Origin: a virus | DNA length: 40,732 nucleotides | Reading direction: 5' to 3' (one strand) | Virus record (IMG/VR): IMGVR_UViG_3300025424_000003 | Span: 1 to 40,732 of that record | In this document: piece by piece, positions 8,330 to 15,846 of the stretch | How positions within the stretch are numbered: position 1 is the stretch's first letter | Layout: each line of letters opens with the position of its first letter | The notes under the pieces: model-generated | What the model saw: only the letters and a program-made list of their open reading frames with translations | Told to the model about the DNA's origin: nothing | The model's database searches: none | Translations under genes and position numbers: made by a program

Positions 8330-9904
8330 ATGGATGAAATTAAAGCTCAAGTAGAGGCAGCCCGTAAGGAGGGATATACCGATGATGAGATTCGTAATTA
8401 CTTATCTTCTTCTGAAGACCCTGCTCACAAAGAATACGCCAAAACATTTGGTCAACAAAATGACCAATCCGACTACAAGATGGCACCTCCTCCTTCACAA
8501 GGACCAGCAACCCCCTTATTAAACGCACAATCTAATGCTGCACAAGCATTTTCGGATCTTCCTGTTAATAAACAATTGGCTATTGGAGCAGGAGCTGCCG
8601 CAGGATTAACTGGATTAGGTTTGGTTGGATATGCTGGTAAAGAATATATTAAAAACAAAATTGCCAATGCAAATACAAATCCTGAATTTAAGCGTCAAAA
8701 TGATTTGATTGCTCAGAAAAATGCGATTGCAGAAAGAAACATTGCACTTCAAGAACAAAATTTAGGACAACCAACAGAACTAAGTCCATTGGAACAAGCT
8801 AGGGTTGAAGTAGAAAAAGCCAAAGCTGAACGCATTCGACAGCAATTGGAGATGGATAAACAACTCCATGAGCACAAGATCAAAACTTTGGCTCAAAAAG
8901 CCACCAAAGCAATTACACCAACTCCTGAAGAACTTCAAGCTGCCACTGCTCACGAAGGTGCACAAAGCGGTGAAATAATTAAGAAAGCATTAGGACCTGT
9001 TGATTCAAGACAAACCGCAGAAATCATTGGCAAATCTTTAGGAATGAAGACTGCTGACGAATTGGCTGCACAAAGTCCTGTTGCGCCTCCTACTCAAACA
9101 AATGCTCCAGTAGCGCCCACACAGCCATCTACACCCCAATCTATGGGGCCAAATGTGACAGAAGACAATTGGGCTAATCAAACACCTCAAGAAGTGGCTC
9201 AAGCAAAAGCCCCAGAAGCCCCCATTCCTCAAGCCACAAGCCCTCAAGAAGCTCAAACAATAGCAACAGTACAAAAGGCAGCAGAAACACCTACAGAGCG
9301 TATTTCTGCCCCTTCAACAGAAGTCAAGGGTGCTATTAAACCTTTAATGACTGGATCTGGAATGCCAGCGATCCAAGGTACTGCTCCTCCTGGAACCAAA
9401 TTTAAAAGTAATTTTGCTGGTCCTCACGAATTGCCTGAAACACATGTATTTGTTCCTGGCGGTCAATACATGGATACCGTTCGCAATGGTGTTGGTCAAG
9501 AAGCTTTTACTGCAAGTCTTAAAAATGCTGGTGGATATCCACAAACCCAAAAAGAAGCAGAAGCTTTGTCACGTTCTATAAACGAAAATATGGGTAGACT
9601 ACCTAGAGATGTTGCTAAAGAACTTAGAATTGGTTTGGGCGAAGGAACCAAAGGAATTACTAGAGCTGTTTCTGGTAAAAAATTGGTTCAAATGGGTGGC
9701 ATTCCTGGTGCAATCATTGCTGCCGCTGACCTTGCTAACGCAGGTCAAAGCATGAATAACAAAGATACTCAGATGGCTGTTGCTAATGCATCTCAATTGT
9801 TAAACATGGTTCCTGTTTTTGGGCCAGCATTAGGTAGCCTTTTGACAACAACTCCTGAGGAGTTGGAAGCCCTTAGACGTATTGACAAACAAAAGAAGAA
9901 ATAG
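8330..9904 (+). CDS. large virion protein with hydrophobic segment, candidate ejection protein
   Basis: A 524-residue protein. It begins with a UBA-like helical motif (VEAARKEGYTDDEIRNYLSS), then a Gly/Ala-rich hydrophobic segment near 80-105 (LAIGAGAAAGLTGLGLVGYAG) that could insert in a membrane, a long charged coiled coil (about 105-210), a Pro/Thr/Gln-rich linker (about 245-345) and a helical C-terminal domain with a second Gly/Ala-rich stretch. A membrane-active segment plus coiled coil is expected of a protein that forms a trans-envelope channel during DNA delivery. It starts 1 bp after the previous stop. Confidence 0.6.
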   Translation: MDEIKAQVEAARKEGYTDDEIRNYLSSSEDPAHKEYAKTFGQQNDQSDYKMAPPPSQGPATPLLNAQSNAAQAFSDLPVNKQLAIGAGAAAGLTGLGLVGYAGKEYIKNKIANANTNPEFKRQNDLIAQKNAIAERNIALQEQNLGQPTELSPLEQARVEVEKAKAERIRQQLEMDKQLHEHKIKTLAQKATKAITPTPEELQAATAHEGAQSGEIIKKALGPVDSRQTAEIIGKSLGMKTADELAAQSPVAPPTQTNAPVAPTQPSTPQSMGPNVTEDNWANQTPQEVAQAKAPEAPIPQATSPQEAQTIATVQKAAETPTERISAPSTEVKGAIKPLMTGSGMPAIQGTAPPGTKFKSNFAGPHELPETHVFVPGGQYMDTVRNGVGQEAFTASLKNAGGYPQTQKEAEALSRSINENMGRLPRDVAKELRIGLGEGTKGITRAVSGKKLVQMGGIPGAIIAAADLANAGQSMNNKDTQMAVANASQLLNMVPVFGPALGSLLTTTPEELEALRRIDKQKKK

Positions 9905-9906
9905 CT

Positions 9907-10137
9907 ATGGAAACTTCACAAGTAACCCATGAGCAAATCTACGAACGCCTTTGCGAAGTAGAAAAAAAAGTCACCGAAATTGATGACAACACCAAGGTTC
10001 TTGTGGAGATTGCTAAGAATCTAGAAGGTTTTATTAATGTTTGTAGATTCATTGGTAAGCTTTCTACTCCAATTCTATGGTTGGCTGCTGTTGTCAGCGC
10101 TATAGCCATGATGTGGCAGACCTTCAAAGGAAAGTGA
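9907..10137 (+). CDS. small coiled-coil protein with C-terminal membrane anchor, possible XhlA-like
   Basis: A 76-residue protein: an N-terminal amphipathic helix or coiled coil (HEQIYERLCEVEKKVTEIDDN) followed by one membrane helix near 50-70 (STPILWLAAVVSAIAMMW) and a short basic tail. This architecture is like XhlA-type lysis accessory proteins, but it is too generic for a firm call. It is the first of a chain of small membrane proteins that precedes the spanins and endolysin, which supports a role in lysis or in the host membrane. Confidence 0.6.
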   Translation: METSQVTHEQIYERLCEVEKKVTEIDDNTKVLVEIAKNLEGFINVCRFIGKLSTPILWLAAVVSAIAMMWQTFKGK

Positions 10138-10204
10138 AATTGACCCGTTTACCCTTGTTGCACTTGCGTCAGGAGCCTTTAAGCTTATTAAGGACTCCTG
10201 TGAG

Positions 10205-10852
10205 ATGTACAAAGAGGGTAGACAGATCATTGTCGATGCCAAAAAAGAGATTGATGGAGTAATTAAAGATGTCAAGGAAGTTAAGAAGACAGCGAATGGA
10301 CTATTTGGATTTCTTACTTCTATCTTTAATAAAAAAGAAGTTGTTGAACCCACAAAGGATGTGGCTCCAGTAAAGAAAAAGAAGAAGGAACCACCTCCTG
10401 AGTTTGATGAAAATCTGATTTACGCACAAGTAGCAGAGGCTTTAACAAAGTTCTTTCAAGCCTATAACGGTCTAAAGAATTATGTTAAAGAACAAGAAGA
10501 GATAGCACTTCACCAAAGTGATGAGGAAGGTCAAGAGACCGCCATCAAGTTGGTCATTGCTAATCTTCAAATGGAAAAGCTAAACAGTGAGCTATCCGAC
10601 TATATGGTCTATCACGTTCCTATTGAACTAAAAGACCTTTATACAAGGGTAAACCACACCATTGGCGATATTGCAACTAAACAAGCATTGGCACGAAGAG
10701 AGGAGTTACTGGCTAAAAGGAGAGCACAATGGCTACGGGAGCAAAAGGCAGACCAGTTCCGCAATCGAGTGGCGGTTTCTCTAACTACTCTGCTAATACT
10801 TCTGTGGACATGGGGGCTGATCCTAAGTCTGACTCGATGGCACAATTTCTGA
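10205..10852 (+). CDS. membrane-tipped helical protein of the lysis region (start uncertain)
   Basis: From the ATG at 10205 the protein has 215 residues: amphipathic helices, a Lys/Pro linker (VAPVKKKKKEPPPEFDE), a helical domain, and one C-terminal membrane helix near 190-210 (SLTTLLILLWTWGLILSL). The open frame continues upstream to a TGA at 10109-10111 and encodes a protein-like stretch, IDPFTLVALASGAFKLIKDS, just before the ATG. The only plausible earlier start is an ATT at 10139, preceded by AAAGGAAAG. The last 124 bases also encode the start of the next gene in another frame. The function is unknown; holin-like or virion-membrane roles are possible. Confidence 0.65.
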   Translation: MYKEGRQIIVDAKKEIDGVIKDVKEVKKTANGLFGFLTSIFNKKEVVEPTKDVAPVKKKKKEPPPEFDENLIYAQVAEALTKFFQAYNGLKNYVKEQEEIALHQSDEEGQETAIKLVIANLQMEKLNSELSDYMVYHVPIELKDLYTRVNHTIGDIATKQALARREELLAKRRAQWLREQKADQFRNRVAVSLTTLLILLWTWGLILSLTRWHNF

Positions 10853-10968
10853 TTGCCTTCTTTATGGTTGTGATTCTTTTAATTTTGCCCTTAGAAGCAT
10901 GGATGTACATTGAGATCAATTCAGCTTTAATTAGGGTTGATAAAGCATTGAAAAGGTTAGAGAAATGA
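10729..10968 (+). CDS. small membrane protein overlapping the previous gene
   Basis: A 79-residue protein (MATGAKGRPVPQ start) with a disordered N-terminus, one strong membrane helix near 38-62 (MAQFLIAFFMVVILLILPLEAWMYI) and a charged C-terminal helix. AAGGAG lies six bases before the ATG, a better ribosome site than most in this cassette, so initiation inside the upstream gene is credible. It shares 124 bp with that gene in another frame and overlaps the following lipoprotein as ATGA. It is a candidate holin or antiholin from topology and context. Confidence 0.65.
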   Translation: MATGAKGRPVPQSSGGFSNYSANTSVDMGADPKSDSMAQFLIAFFMVVILLILPLEAWMYIEINSALIRVDKALKRLEK

Positions 10969-11213
10969 TCAAAAAACGCATTTTTTTATATATATGTTCT
11001 TGTATATGTATAGTTTTTGCAGGATGTGATGACAGAGTAAGATATTTTTGCCAAGATCCTGATAACTTTAAGGCAGAAAGATGCCAAAAGCCTCGGTGTG
11101 AGTTCAATCAAGACTGCCCCGAATATTTAGTAGCCCCCATACTGGAGAAAAAGATTGAAGGAACTCCTACTAGCATTCCTCAACAGCCCCAAGGAACGCC
11201 TCAATGCCGATGA
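10965..11213 (+). CDS. small Cys-rich lipoprotein
   Basis: An 82-residue protein with a basic start (MIKKR), a hydrophobic signal helix and a lipobox-like VFAGC ending at Cys21, followed by a domain with several Cys residues (FCQDP, RCQKPRCEF, DCPEY) and a Pro/Gln tail. This suggests signal peptidase II processing and periplasmic anchoring. The -3 residue (Phe) is not ideal for a lipobox. The 3' end overlaps the next gene by 59 bp. It is not the o-spanin, which is found separately at 11920-12147; its role is unknown. Confidence 0.65.
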   Translation: MIKKRIFLYICSCICIVFAGCDDRVRYFCQDPDNFKAERCQKPRCEFNQDCPEYLVAPILEKKIEGTPTSIPQQPQGTPQCR

Positions 11214-11607
11214 GATAGAGATCAGGGTCCGATCCTTTGTGATCATTGTGGTGACTCTGATACTGGCCTTCATCGTGATGGCCCTACTCTATTCGGTAAC
11301 CTTTGTAAGCCAGCCAATCAAGGCTATGGCTCCTATTGACCAGGCTTATACCAAGATGCTCAATGACATTGTATTGCTCATTGTGGGCGGTATAGGAGGC
11401 ATTCTGACCAAGGGTTTGACCAATGAAGCTCAGAACATGATGAATGCTGCCAAATCAAATAAGGACGCATATGTCGCACCGCCACCACCTGCTCCTATTA
11501 TTGTTTCTAGCCCTAATTGGACGGCTCCTCCACCACCTCAAGCACCGCCAACGCTAGAGGCTGACCATGAGAGGGAGAGAATGGCACAAGCAAGGGCGGG
11601 GCTATGA
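11155..11607 (+). CDS. two-helix membrane protein, candidate holin
   Basis: A 150-residue protein that starts at a TTG (11155) with GGAG seven bases upstream, within the 3' end of the lipoprotein gene. It has membrane helices near 28-50 (FVIIVVTLILAFIVMALLY) and 70-88 (DIVLLIVGGIGGILTKG) and a Pro-rich cytoplasmic-type tail (APPPPAPIIV) ending in charged residues. Two helices, small size and the position directly before the spanin and endolysin genes make it the best holin candidate here. No family-specific motif was recognised. It ends in an ATGA overlap with the spanin gene. Confidence 0.65.
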   Translation: MKELLLAFLNSPKERLNADEIEIRVRSFVIIVVTLILAFIVMALLYSVTFVSQPIKAMAPIDQAYTKMLNDIVLLIVGGIGGILTKGLTNEAQNMMNAAKSNKDAYVAPPPPAPIIVSSPNWTAPPPPQAPPTLEADHERERMAQARAGL

Positions 11608-12176
11608 TTTCCTGGTTGTTTGGTGACCTGATCTACTGGCTGACCCTGTTGGCCTTTGTAGCAGGGATTGTGGCTTTTGTAGCGTCATTCCTTGTTGGTT
11701 TTTTGCCCATGTTAAAAGCTCACGCCATGATCTTGAAGTATGGTGGGATGGTTTTGATTGTAGGATCTGTTTATTTTTTAGGAGACAGAAATGGATATCA
11801 AAGACGTGTTGATGAAGATAAAGCAGAAATTGAGCGACTTAATGGTGAGGCTAGGGCTAAAGAAGCAGAGCTAAAGGTAAGCTTAACCAAGGCTACTAAT
11901 CAATTGAGAAAGGCAAAAGATGAAATTAAAGTTAAACAGGCTAGTATTGATTCTAGGGTTGATTCTGGCGAGTTGCGCTTCCCGTCCACCTGTGGTGTAC
12001 AAGCCAGTTCAGGTTCCACCGATGGAGATCAAGCCAATGGACCCGACTCTACTCGACAGGCTATTAAAGATATTGTCGCAATCGCCTCAGACGGAGACAA
12101 AGCCATCACCAAGCTCAACGCCTGTATTGCCCAGTACAACCAAGTGATGCAGACTGTCAATGAGGGGGTTAAATGA
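11604..12176 (+). CDS. Rz: i-spanin (Rz-like)
   Basis: A 190-residue protein with two N-terminal hydrophobic segments (about 8-35 and 44-60) followed by a periplasmic coiled coil (RVDEDKAEIERLNGEARAKEAELKVS, about 68-120) and a Cys-containing C-terminal domain. With the o-spanin nested in the +1 frame at 11920-12147, this is the standard Rz/Rz1 arrangement: the pair links inner and outer membranes and fuses them after murein is cut. It differs from lambda Rz in having two, not one, hydrophobic segments. The stop overlaps the endolysin start. Confidence 0.8.
   Translation: MISWLFGDLIYWLTLLAFVAGIVAFVASFLVGFLPMLKAHAMILKYGGMVLIVGSVYFLGDRNGYQRRVDEDKAEIERLNGEARAKEAELKVSLTKATNQLRKAKDEIKVKQASIDSRVDSGELRFPSTCGVQASSGSTDGDQANGPDSTRQAIKDIVAIASDGDKAITKLNACIAQYNQVMQTVNEGVK
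11920..12147 (+). CDS. Rz1: o-spanin lipoprotein (Rz1-like), nested in Rz
   Basis: A 75-residue lipoprotein encoded wholly within the i-spanin gene in the +1 frame. It has a basic start (MKLKLNR), a hydrophobic stretch and a lipobox LASC with Cys19, then a Pro-rich periplasmic part (RPPVVYKPVQVPPMEIKP) as in Rz1 proteins. After lipid attachment it would sit in the outer membrane and bind the C-terminus of the i-spanin. The full nesting and Pro content are typical for the family. Confidence 0.85.
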   Translation: MKLKLNRLVLILGLILASCASRPPVVYKPVQVPPMEIKPMDPTLLDRLLKILSQSPQTETKPSPSSTPVLPSTTK

Positions 12177-12766
12177 TTACAGTAGAAAAACTACATGCTC
12201 TCAATATTGGTCCAGAATGGGTGGAACCTTTAAATGCAACAATTCAAAAGTTCAGCATTTTTACCGTCAAAGAACAGGCCGCCTTTATCGGACAGCTTTC
12301 ACATGAGTGCAACCACTTCCGAACACTGGAAGAAAATCTTAACTATAGAGCTGAAACCCTTCAAGCCCTGTTTCATACTCACTTTAAACCAGAAGAGTAT
12401 GCCCTTTTTGCCCATCAACCTCAAAAGATTGCCAACAGAATTTATGCCAATCGAGGAGGAAACAGGAATGAAGCAAGTGGGGATGGGTTTATGTACAGGG
12501 GAAGAGGGACGATCCAGCTTACCTTTCACGATAACTACTGGCACTGTGGACAAGCTCTTGGTCAGGATTTTGTGAGGAACCCAGACCTAGTAAAAACCCC
12601 TATGTATGCTGCACTGAGTGGGGGTTGGTTTTGGGCCACACACGGGTGCAATTTACTGGCTGAATCAGGCAATGAAGAGGCCCTATGTAAACGAATAAAC
12701 GGGGGCTTGTTTGGTTTAGAAGAAAGAGTAAAATTAACTAATCAAGCAGTTGCCGTATTGTCTTGA
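12173..12766 (+). CDS. endolysin, glycoside hydrolase family 19 (chitinase-like)
   Basis: A 197-residue muralytic enzyme of the GH19 fold. The first catalytic acid is Glu45 in GQLSHECNHF, followed by NLNYRAETL, a FMYRGRGTIQLTFHDNY substrate-binding stretch near 106-121 and the late GGWFWATHGCN and CKRINGG motifs. It cleaves the glycan of peptidoglycan. It has no signal peptide, so release needs a holin. It is the last gene of the late unit and is followed by a strong terminator 18 bp downstream. The length is normal for phage enzymes of this type. Confidence 0.93.
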   Translation: MITVEKLHALNIGPEWVEPLNATIQKFSIFTVKEQAAFIGQLSHECNHFRTLEENLNYRAETLQALFHTHFKPEEYALFAHQPQKIANRIYANRGGNRNEASGDGFMYRGRGTIQLTFHDNYWHCGQALGQDFVRNPDLVKTPMYAALSGGWFWATHGCNLLAESGNEEALCKRINGGLFGLEERVKLTNQAVAVLS

Positions 12767-12783
12767 TTGCAAAGAGAAAGTTT

Positions 12784-12810
12784 AGGAGGGGTAATTCCCT
12801 CCTTTTTTTT
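12784..12810 (+). terminator. rho-independent terminator of the late unit
   Basis: AGGAGGG (12784-12790) and CCCTCCT (12797-12803) form a perfect 7-bp, GC-rich stem with a GTAATT loop, followed by a run of T to 12810. It lies 18 bp after the endolysin stop and closes the long late transcript. Confidence 0.92.
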
Positions 12811-12867
12811 GGTCATAAAAGTGTCTTTAGAGGTGATTAACATTTAAGCAATCACATAAGATCTTGT

Positions 12868-13287
12868 ATGAAAATCAAGCATATAGACACTTCTGTTGGC
12901 GAAAACATTGAACTTTTAAACAAGTTACAGAGGGAGTGTCTTCCTAGTGATACGCTATATGACGTTCGTCTTGGAGATTGGTGGGTTGCTGTTCAGAATG
13001 GCAAGGCTGTTGGTTTTGCAGGGATTGTTCGCTCTGCTAGGTGGATTGATACTGGTTATCTTTGTCGTTCTGGGGTCGTTCGTGGCGCTCGTGGACACGG
13101 AATTCAGAAAAGACTTATTCGAGTGCGTGCACTATTTGCTCGAAAAATGGGGTGGGCGTGGTTAATTACTGACACCTATGACAACCCTCCCTCTTCAAAT
13201 TCCCTCATTTCTTGTGGTTTTAAACTCTTCAACCCTTCTGTAGAGTGGGGCGCAAAGGGTACACTTTATTGGAGAAAGAAGTTATGA
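12868..13287 (+). CDS. GNAT-family N-acetyltransferase
   Basis: A 139-residue protein with GNAT features: a beta-4 strand DWWVAVQNGKAVGFAGIV, the acetyl-CoA binding signature RSGVVRGARGHGIQKRLI (Q/RxxGxG/A type, near 68-85), and the C-terminal NPPSSNSLISCGFKL loop with a conserved Asn and Gly-Phe. It transfers an acetyl group from acetyl-CoA to an amine; the substrate is unknown. It lies behind the late terminator and overlaps the phosphoesterase gene as ATGA, so the two form a separate small unit. No clear ribosome site precedes its ATG. Confidence 0.85.
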   Translation: MKIKHIDTSVGENIELLNKLQRECLPSDTLYDVRLGDWWVAVQNGKAVGFAGIVRSARWIDTGYLCRSGVVRGARGHGIQKRLIRVRALFARKMGWAWLITDTYDNPPSSNSLISCGFKLFNPSVEWGAKGTLYWRKKL

Positions 13288-14234
13288 AGTACCTGTCAGA
13301 CGAAGAGTTTATTATGCTTTTTCAGATGTACAAAAGCCCTAGCATCATGGCTGCCGAGCTTGGTGTATCTGAAAGGTCCATATATGCCCGTAGAAACGCT
13401 TTAGAGATCCGCTATCAAATCCAATTAGAAACCGTAGAGGTCAAGAACAGGATTGATCCAAAGCCCCCACAGATCGATTTAGGCATTCTGAACGGCACAG
13501 TCATTGTTTTCTCTGATGCACACTTTTGGCCTGGTATCCGCACCACTGCCTACGATGGTTTGATTTGGGCCATCAAGAACTTAGAGAACGTCAAGGCCGT
13601 AATTAATAATGGTGACGCTTTTGACGGGGCATCCATCAGTCGGTTCCCCAGAATCGGGTGGGACAAGACACCTAGTCTCATTGATGAAGTGAGAGCATGT
13701 GAAATCGCTTTAGGCGAGATTGAAGATGAGGCCAAAAAAGTTAACAGAAATATTAAGCTGATGTGGCCTCTAGGGAACCACGATGCACGCTTTGAGAACC
13801 GATTGGCTGCCAACGCTCCCCAGTATGAGCACATCCAAGGGTTTAGCCTCAAGGACCACTTTCCTGCATGGCATCCCTGTTGGTCAGTGTGGTTGAACAA
13901 TACTGTTGTGGTTAAACACCGTTGGAAGGGTGGTATTCACGCAACACACGCCAATACCCTAAATGCTGGTGTTTCTATGGTGACAGGGCATCTTCATAGC
14001 CTCAAGGTCACGCCTTATGATGACTATAACGGCACACGATACGGGGTAGATACAGGGACCCTTGCGGAACCTTCTGGACCCCAGTTTGAGAATTATTTAG
14101 AGCATGCACCGACAAATTGGAGATCAGGATTTGCGGTTTTGACGTTTCACAAGGGCGTATTGTTATGGCCTGAGGTTGTGAAAGTATTTGACAAGGATCA
14201 CATTGAGTTTAGGGGACAAGTTATTCGTGTTTGA
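13284..14234 (+). CDS. calcineurin-like metallophosphoesterase with N-terminal HTH
   Basis: A 316-residue protein from the ATG at 13284 (GGAG at 13271-13274). Residues 1-45 look like a helix-turn-helix (SPSIMAAELGVSERSIYARRNAL). The catalytic domain shows the metallophosphoesterase motif set: FSDAH (D78, H80), NNGDAF (D111), GNHD (164-167), GGIHATH (H219) and TGHLH (234-238). The family hydrolyses phosphomono- or phosphodiesters with two metal ions. A DNA-binding-like N-terminus fused to this enzyme suggests a nucleic-acid substrate, but that is inference. An alternative in-frame start at 13245 would put 13 residues inside the acetyltransferase gene. Confidence 0.87.
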   Translation: MKYLSDEEFIMLFQMYKSPSIMAAELGVSERSIYARRNALEIRYQIQLETVEVKNRIDPKPPQIDLGILNGTVIVFSDAHFWPGIRTTAYDGLIWAIKNLENVKAVINNGDAFDGASISRFPRIGWDKTPSLIDEVRACEIALGEIEDEAKKVNRNIKLMWPLGNHDARFENRLAANAPQYEHIQGFSLKDHFPAWHPCWSVWLNNTVVVKHRWKGGIHATHANTLNAGVSMVTGHLHSLKVTPYDDYNGTRYGVDTGTLAEPSGPQFENYLEHAPTNWRSGFAVLTFHKGVLLWPEVVKVFDKDHIEFRGQVIRV

Positions 14235-14286
14235 CATCCAGGTGTCCCTTATGCACCATTTCTAGCACACAAGGAACATTCCTATA

Positions 14287-14463
14287 TCACTTCTTCTTTT
14301 TGGTGACGATGATTTCTTCTTCTTCCTCGTCTTCTTCTTCATCTCTGTTAACGTGGTACTCATAAGTTGCTTTAATAATTGCTTGCAACATGAGTAGCAA
14401 TTTGAAATCTTCAGTCTCAATTTTGACGTCAAGGTTGTAGTGGTTGATTTCAAGTGTGTACAT
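14287..14463 (-). CDS. small acidic protein with Lys-rich end
   Basis: A 58-residue protein starting MYTLEINHYNLDVKIETEDF. After a short alpha/beta part it has an acidic run of Asp/Glu (about 41-50) and ends VTKKKK. AAAGGAG precedes the ATG by six bases. It is the last gene of the leftward early unit. No family was recognised; the acidic stretch may mimic DNA or bind a basic partner, but this is speculation. A longer open frame over the same bases in another register lacks a ribosome site. Confidence 0.7.
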   Translation of the reverse strand: MYTLEINHYNLDVKIETEDFKLLLMLQAIIKATYEYHVNRDEEEDEEEEEIIVTKKKK

Positions 14464-14474
14464 ACTAACTCCTT

Positions 14475-14801
14475 TTAAAATTGCATTGTTTCGTAGGATT
14501 GTGCAACTTTCATTACAAATTGCGGTTTTCCTGCTTTTCCTAGTCTTTTCTCATCCGTGGTCACAATCAGACCCTTGCGTTTTAATGCTGCATAACGTCC
14601 TGTAACGGACCCATACGGCATGTTGTGAAGCTCTGCCAAGACCTCATCAGAAATACACCCCTCAGGATGGCTTCTAATGACCTCATAGACGATTTCTTCA
14701 AGGGTCTTGGTATCTACAGTAGTCCCAGCCACTACGGAAGTTTCTGGGGCGTTTTTGCGGATCAGAAATTTAGGGATTGTTCCAAATATGTTGTCAAACA
14801 T
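14475..14801 (-). CDS. winged-helix-like DNA-binding protein
   Basis: A 108-residue protein. Residues 28-95 resemble a winged helix: TKTLEEIVYEVIRSHPEGCISDEVLAEL (helices 1-2), YGSVTGRYAALKRKGLIV (recognition helix) and a beta wing TTDEKRLGKAGKPQFVMKV. This is the layout of small phage regulators or replication accessory proteins. It lies downstream of the annealing protein and a candidate ssDNA-binding protein in the same leftward unit. Its target is unknown. Confidence 0.75.
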   Translation of the reverse strand: MFDNIFGTIPKFLIRKNAPETSVVAGTTVDTKTLEEIVYEVIRSHPEGCISDEVLAELHNMPYGSVTGRYAALKRKGLIVTTDEKRLGKAGKPQFVMKVAQSYETMQF

Positions 14802-14809
14802 AAGTCACC

Positions 14810-15073
14810 TCAAAAGGGCACATCGTCATCTAATTGGATAGATTTGCGTGTTGGTTGATCACTTTGTCTATCTTTGGGTTGGACAGATAGGGACATGAAC
14901 TTGGTTCCTTGTTTACTGGTTTTGAGCCAAGCTGAAATCCAAAAGTCTTGACCATTGACATTGAGCTGACCTTTATAGTCAGGATGTCCGTCTGTTTCTT
15001 TCTTGTCGTTTTTGAACAACGATCCTCTGTTGGTGTTATCGAACTCTTTAGTGGTGGTGCGTGAATATGACAT
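14810..15073 (-). CDS. small beta-barrel protein, candidate ssDNA-binding/DUF736-like
   Basis: An 87-residue protein with pattern GSLFKNDKKETDGHPDYKGQLNVNGQDFWISAWLK... KFMSLSVQPKD, i.e. alternating strands and an acidic end (QLDDDVPF). The strand pattern and acidic C-terminal tip are reminiscent of small OB-fold ssDNA-binding proteins and of the DUF736-type family. It abuts the DUF1071 annealing protein gene, the usual partner of such proteins. No diagnostic residue proves ssDNA binding. Confidence 0.65.
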   Translation of the reverse strand: MSYSRTTTKEFDNTNRGSLFKNDKKETDGHPDYKGQLNVNGQDFWISAWLKTSKQGTKFMSLSVQPKDRQSDQPTRKSIQLDDDVPF

Positions 15074-15682
15074 TTAGTTTCCTTTGATTGATTCACCGTG
15101 TTTTTTAAGTGCAGACCTAACCTTTGAGTCCAATAGACTCCAGAGGTAAGTCTTCTCCTCTGAATCAGTTACCTGAATTGCTTCCTCATACGCTCCAATG
15201 ATGTCATCTCTTGAGAAATGTTCATTAATAGCATCTGCAACATCGTGCATTTGAGATACTTGTTTATCGTCAACAAAAGCACCTTTTGTGGCGCTGATGG
15301 TTTTGGGTGCGTCCTCAGGAAGGTCCTCGCCTGAGTAGATATAGAGTCCAAGGCCAAACAACGACAGACATTTGGTCATACAACGCATGATGGCGGTGTT
15401 GACGGCAAAGGCATCGGGTTTGGGTATGGCTTTGTTTCTAAAGTCCATCACGGGCAATTGGCAGGTCCTAGTGATGTTGAACATCTTGACAGACACAAAC
15501 ACCATCGCAGTGCCGTTGACATCCATGTAGGGCTTGCCATCAAAGACAGCAACATCATAAACCACCTCAGGATCAGCTTTAAGGGCCTCTGCCCACGCCC
15601 AAGCCCATGATAGATAGGTAAGGTTACCTTTCTTTTCTGTGTGCTCGTTGACGTTTAATTTAAGTAGGTTTGCTACGCTCAT
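15074..15682 (-). CDS. single-strand annealing protein, DUF1071/Sak3-like
   Basis: A 202-residue protein from the ATG at 15682 (MSVANLLKLNVNEHTEKKG). It matches the DUF1071 pattern: KKGNLTYLSWAWAWAEALK near 17-35, DVNGTAMVFVSVKM, LPVMDFRNKAIPKP and AFAVNTAIMRCMTKCLSLFGLGLYIYSGEDLPE. This family belongs to the phage recombinases that anneal complementary single strands. The C-terminal third is a helical extension. Its start overlaps the previous stop as ATGA and it abuts the candidate ssDNA-binding protein gene. An upstream extension to 15823 is in frame but lies entirely over another gene and lacks a better ribosome site. Confidence 0.88.
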   Translation of the reverse strand: MSVANLLKLNVNEHTEKKGNLTYLSWAWAWAEALKADPEVVYDVAVFDGKPYMDVNGTAMVFVSVKMFNITRTCQLPVMDFRNKAIPKPDAFAVNTAIMRCMTKCLSLFGLGLYIYSGEDLPEDAPKTISATKGAFVDDKQVSQMHDVADAINEHFSRDDIIGAYEEAIQVTDSEEKTYLWSLLDSKVRSALKKHGESIKGN

Positions 15683-15846
15683 TCTTCTCTTTCTCGCATC
15701 ATTAAATCTGCATAGTGATAAGCCAATCCTGTGATCAGCTCTTCTTTGGTTAAGTGAAAATCTCCTGCTGCTTTGGTCAGCTCTTGATTGATGAGGGTCT
15801 GCATGGCAAGTCCTGCAAACCAATCTCTGAGTTCAGGATCATTCAT
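15679..15846 (-). CDS. small helical protein upstream of the annealing protein
   Basis: A 55-residue protein starting MNDPELRDWFAGLAMQTLIN, helical and acidic, ending MMREREE. GGAGTATCACG precedes the ATG, and both ends overlap neighbours as ATGA, which strongly supports translation. Proteins with a similar start (EL-RDWFAG-A-Q) are common in phages next to recombination genes, as I remember. The function is unknown. Confidence 0.8.
   Translation of the reverse strand: MNDPELRDWFAGLAMQTLINQELTKAAGDFHLTKEELITGLAYHYADLMMREREE

Noticed and set aside
14262-14453. 63-residue leftward frame
   Set aside because: Another frame from 14463 has a proper ribosome site and a protein-like sequence and ends at 14287.
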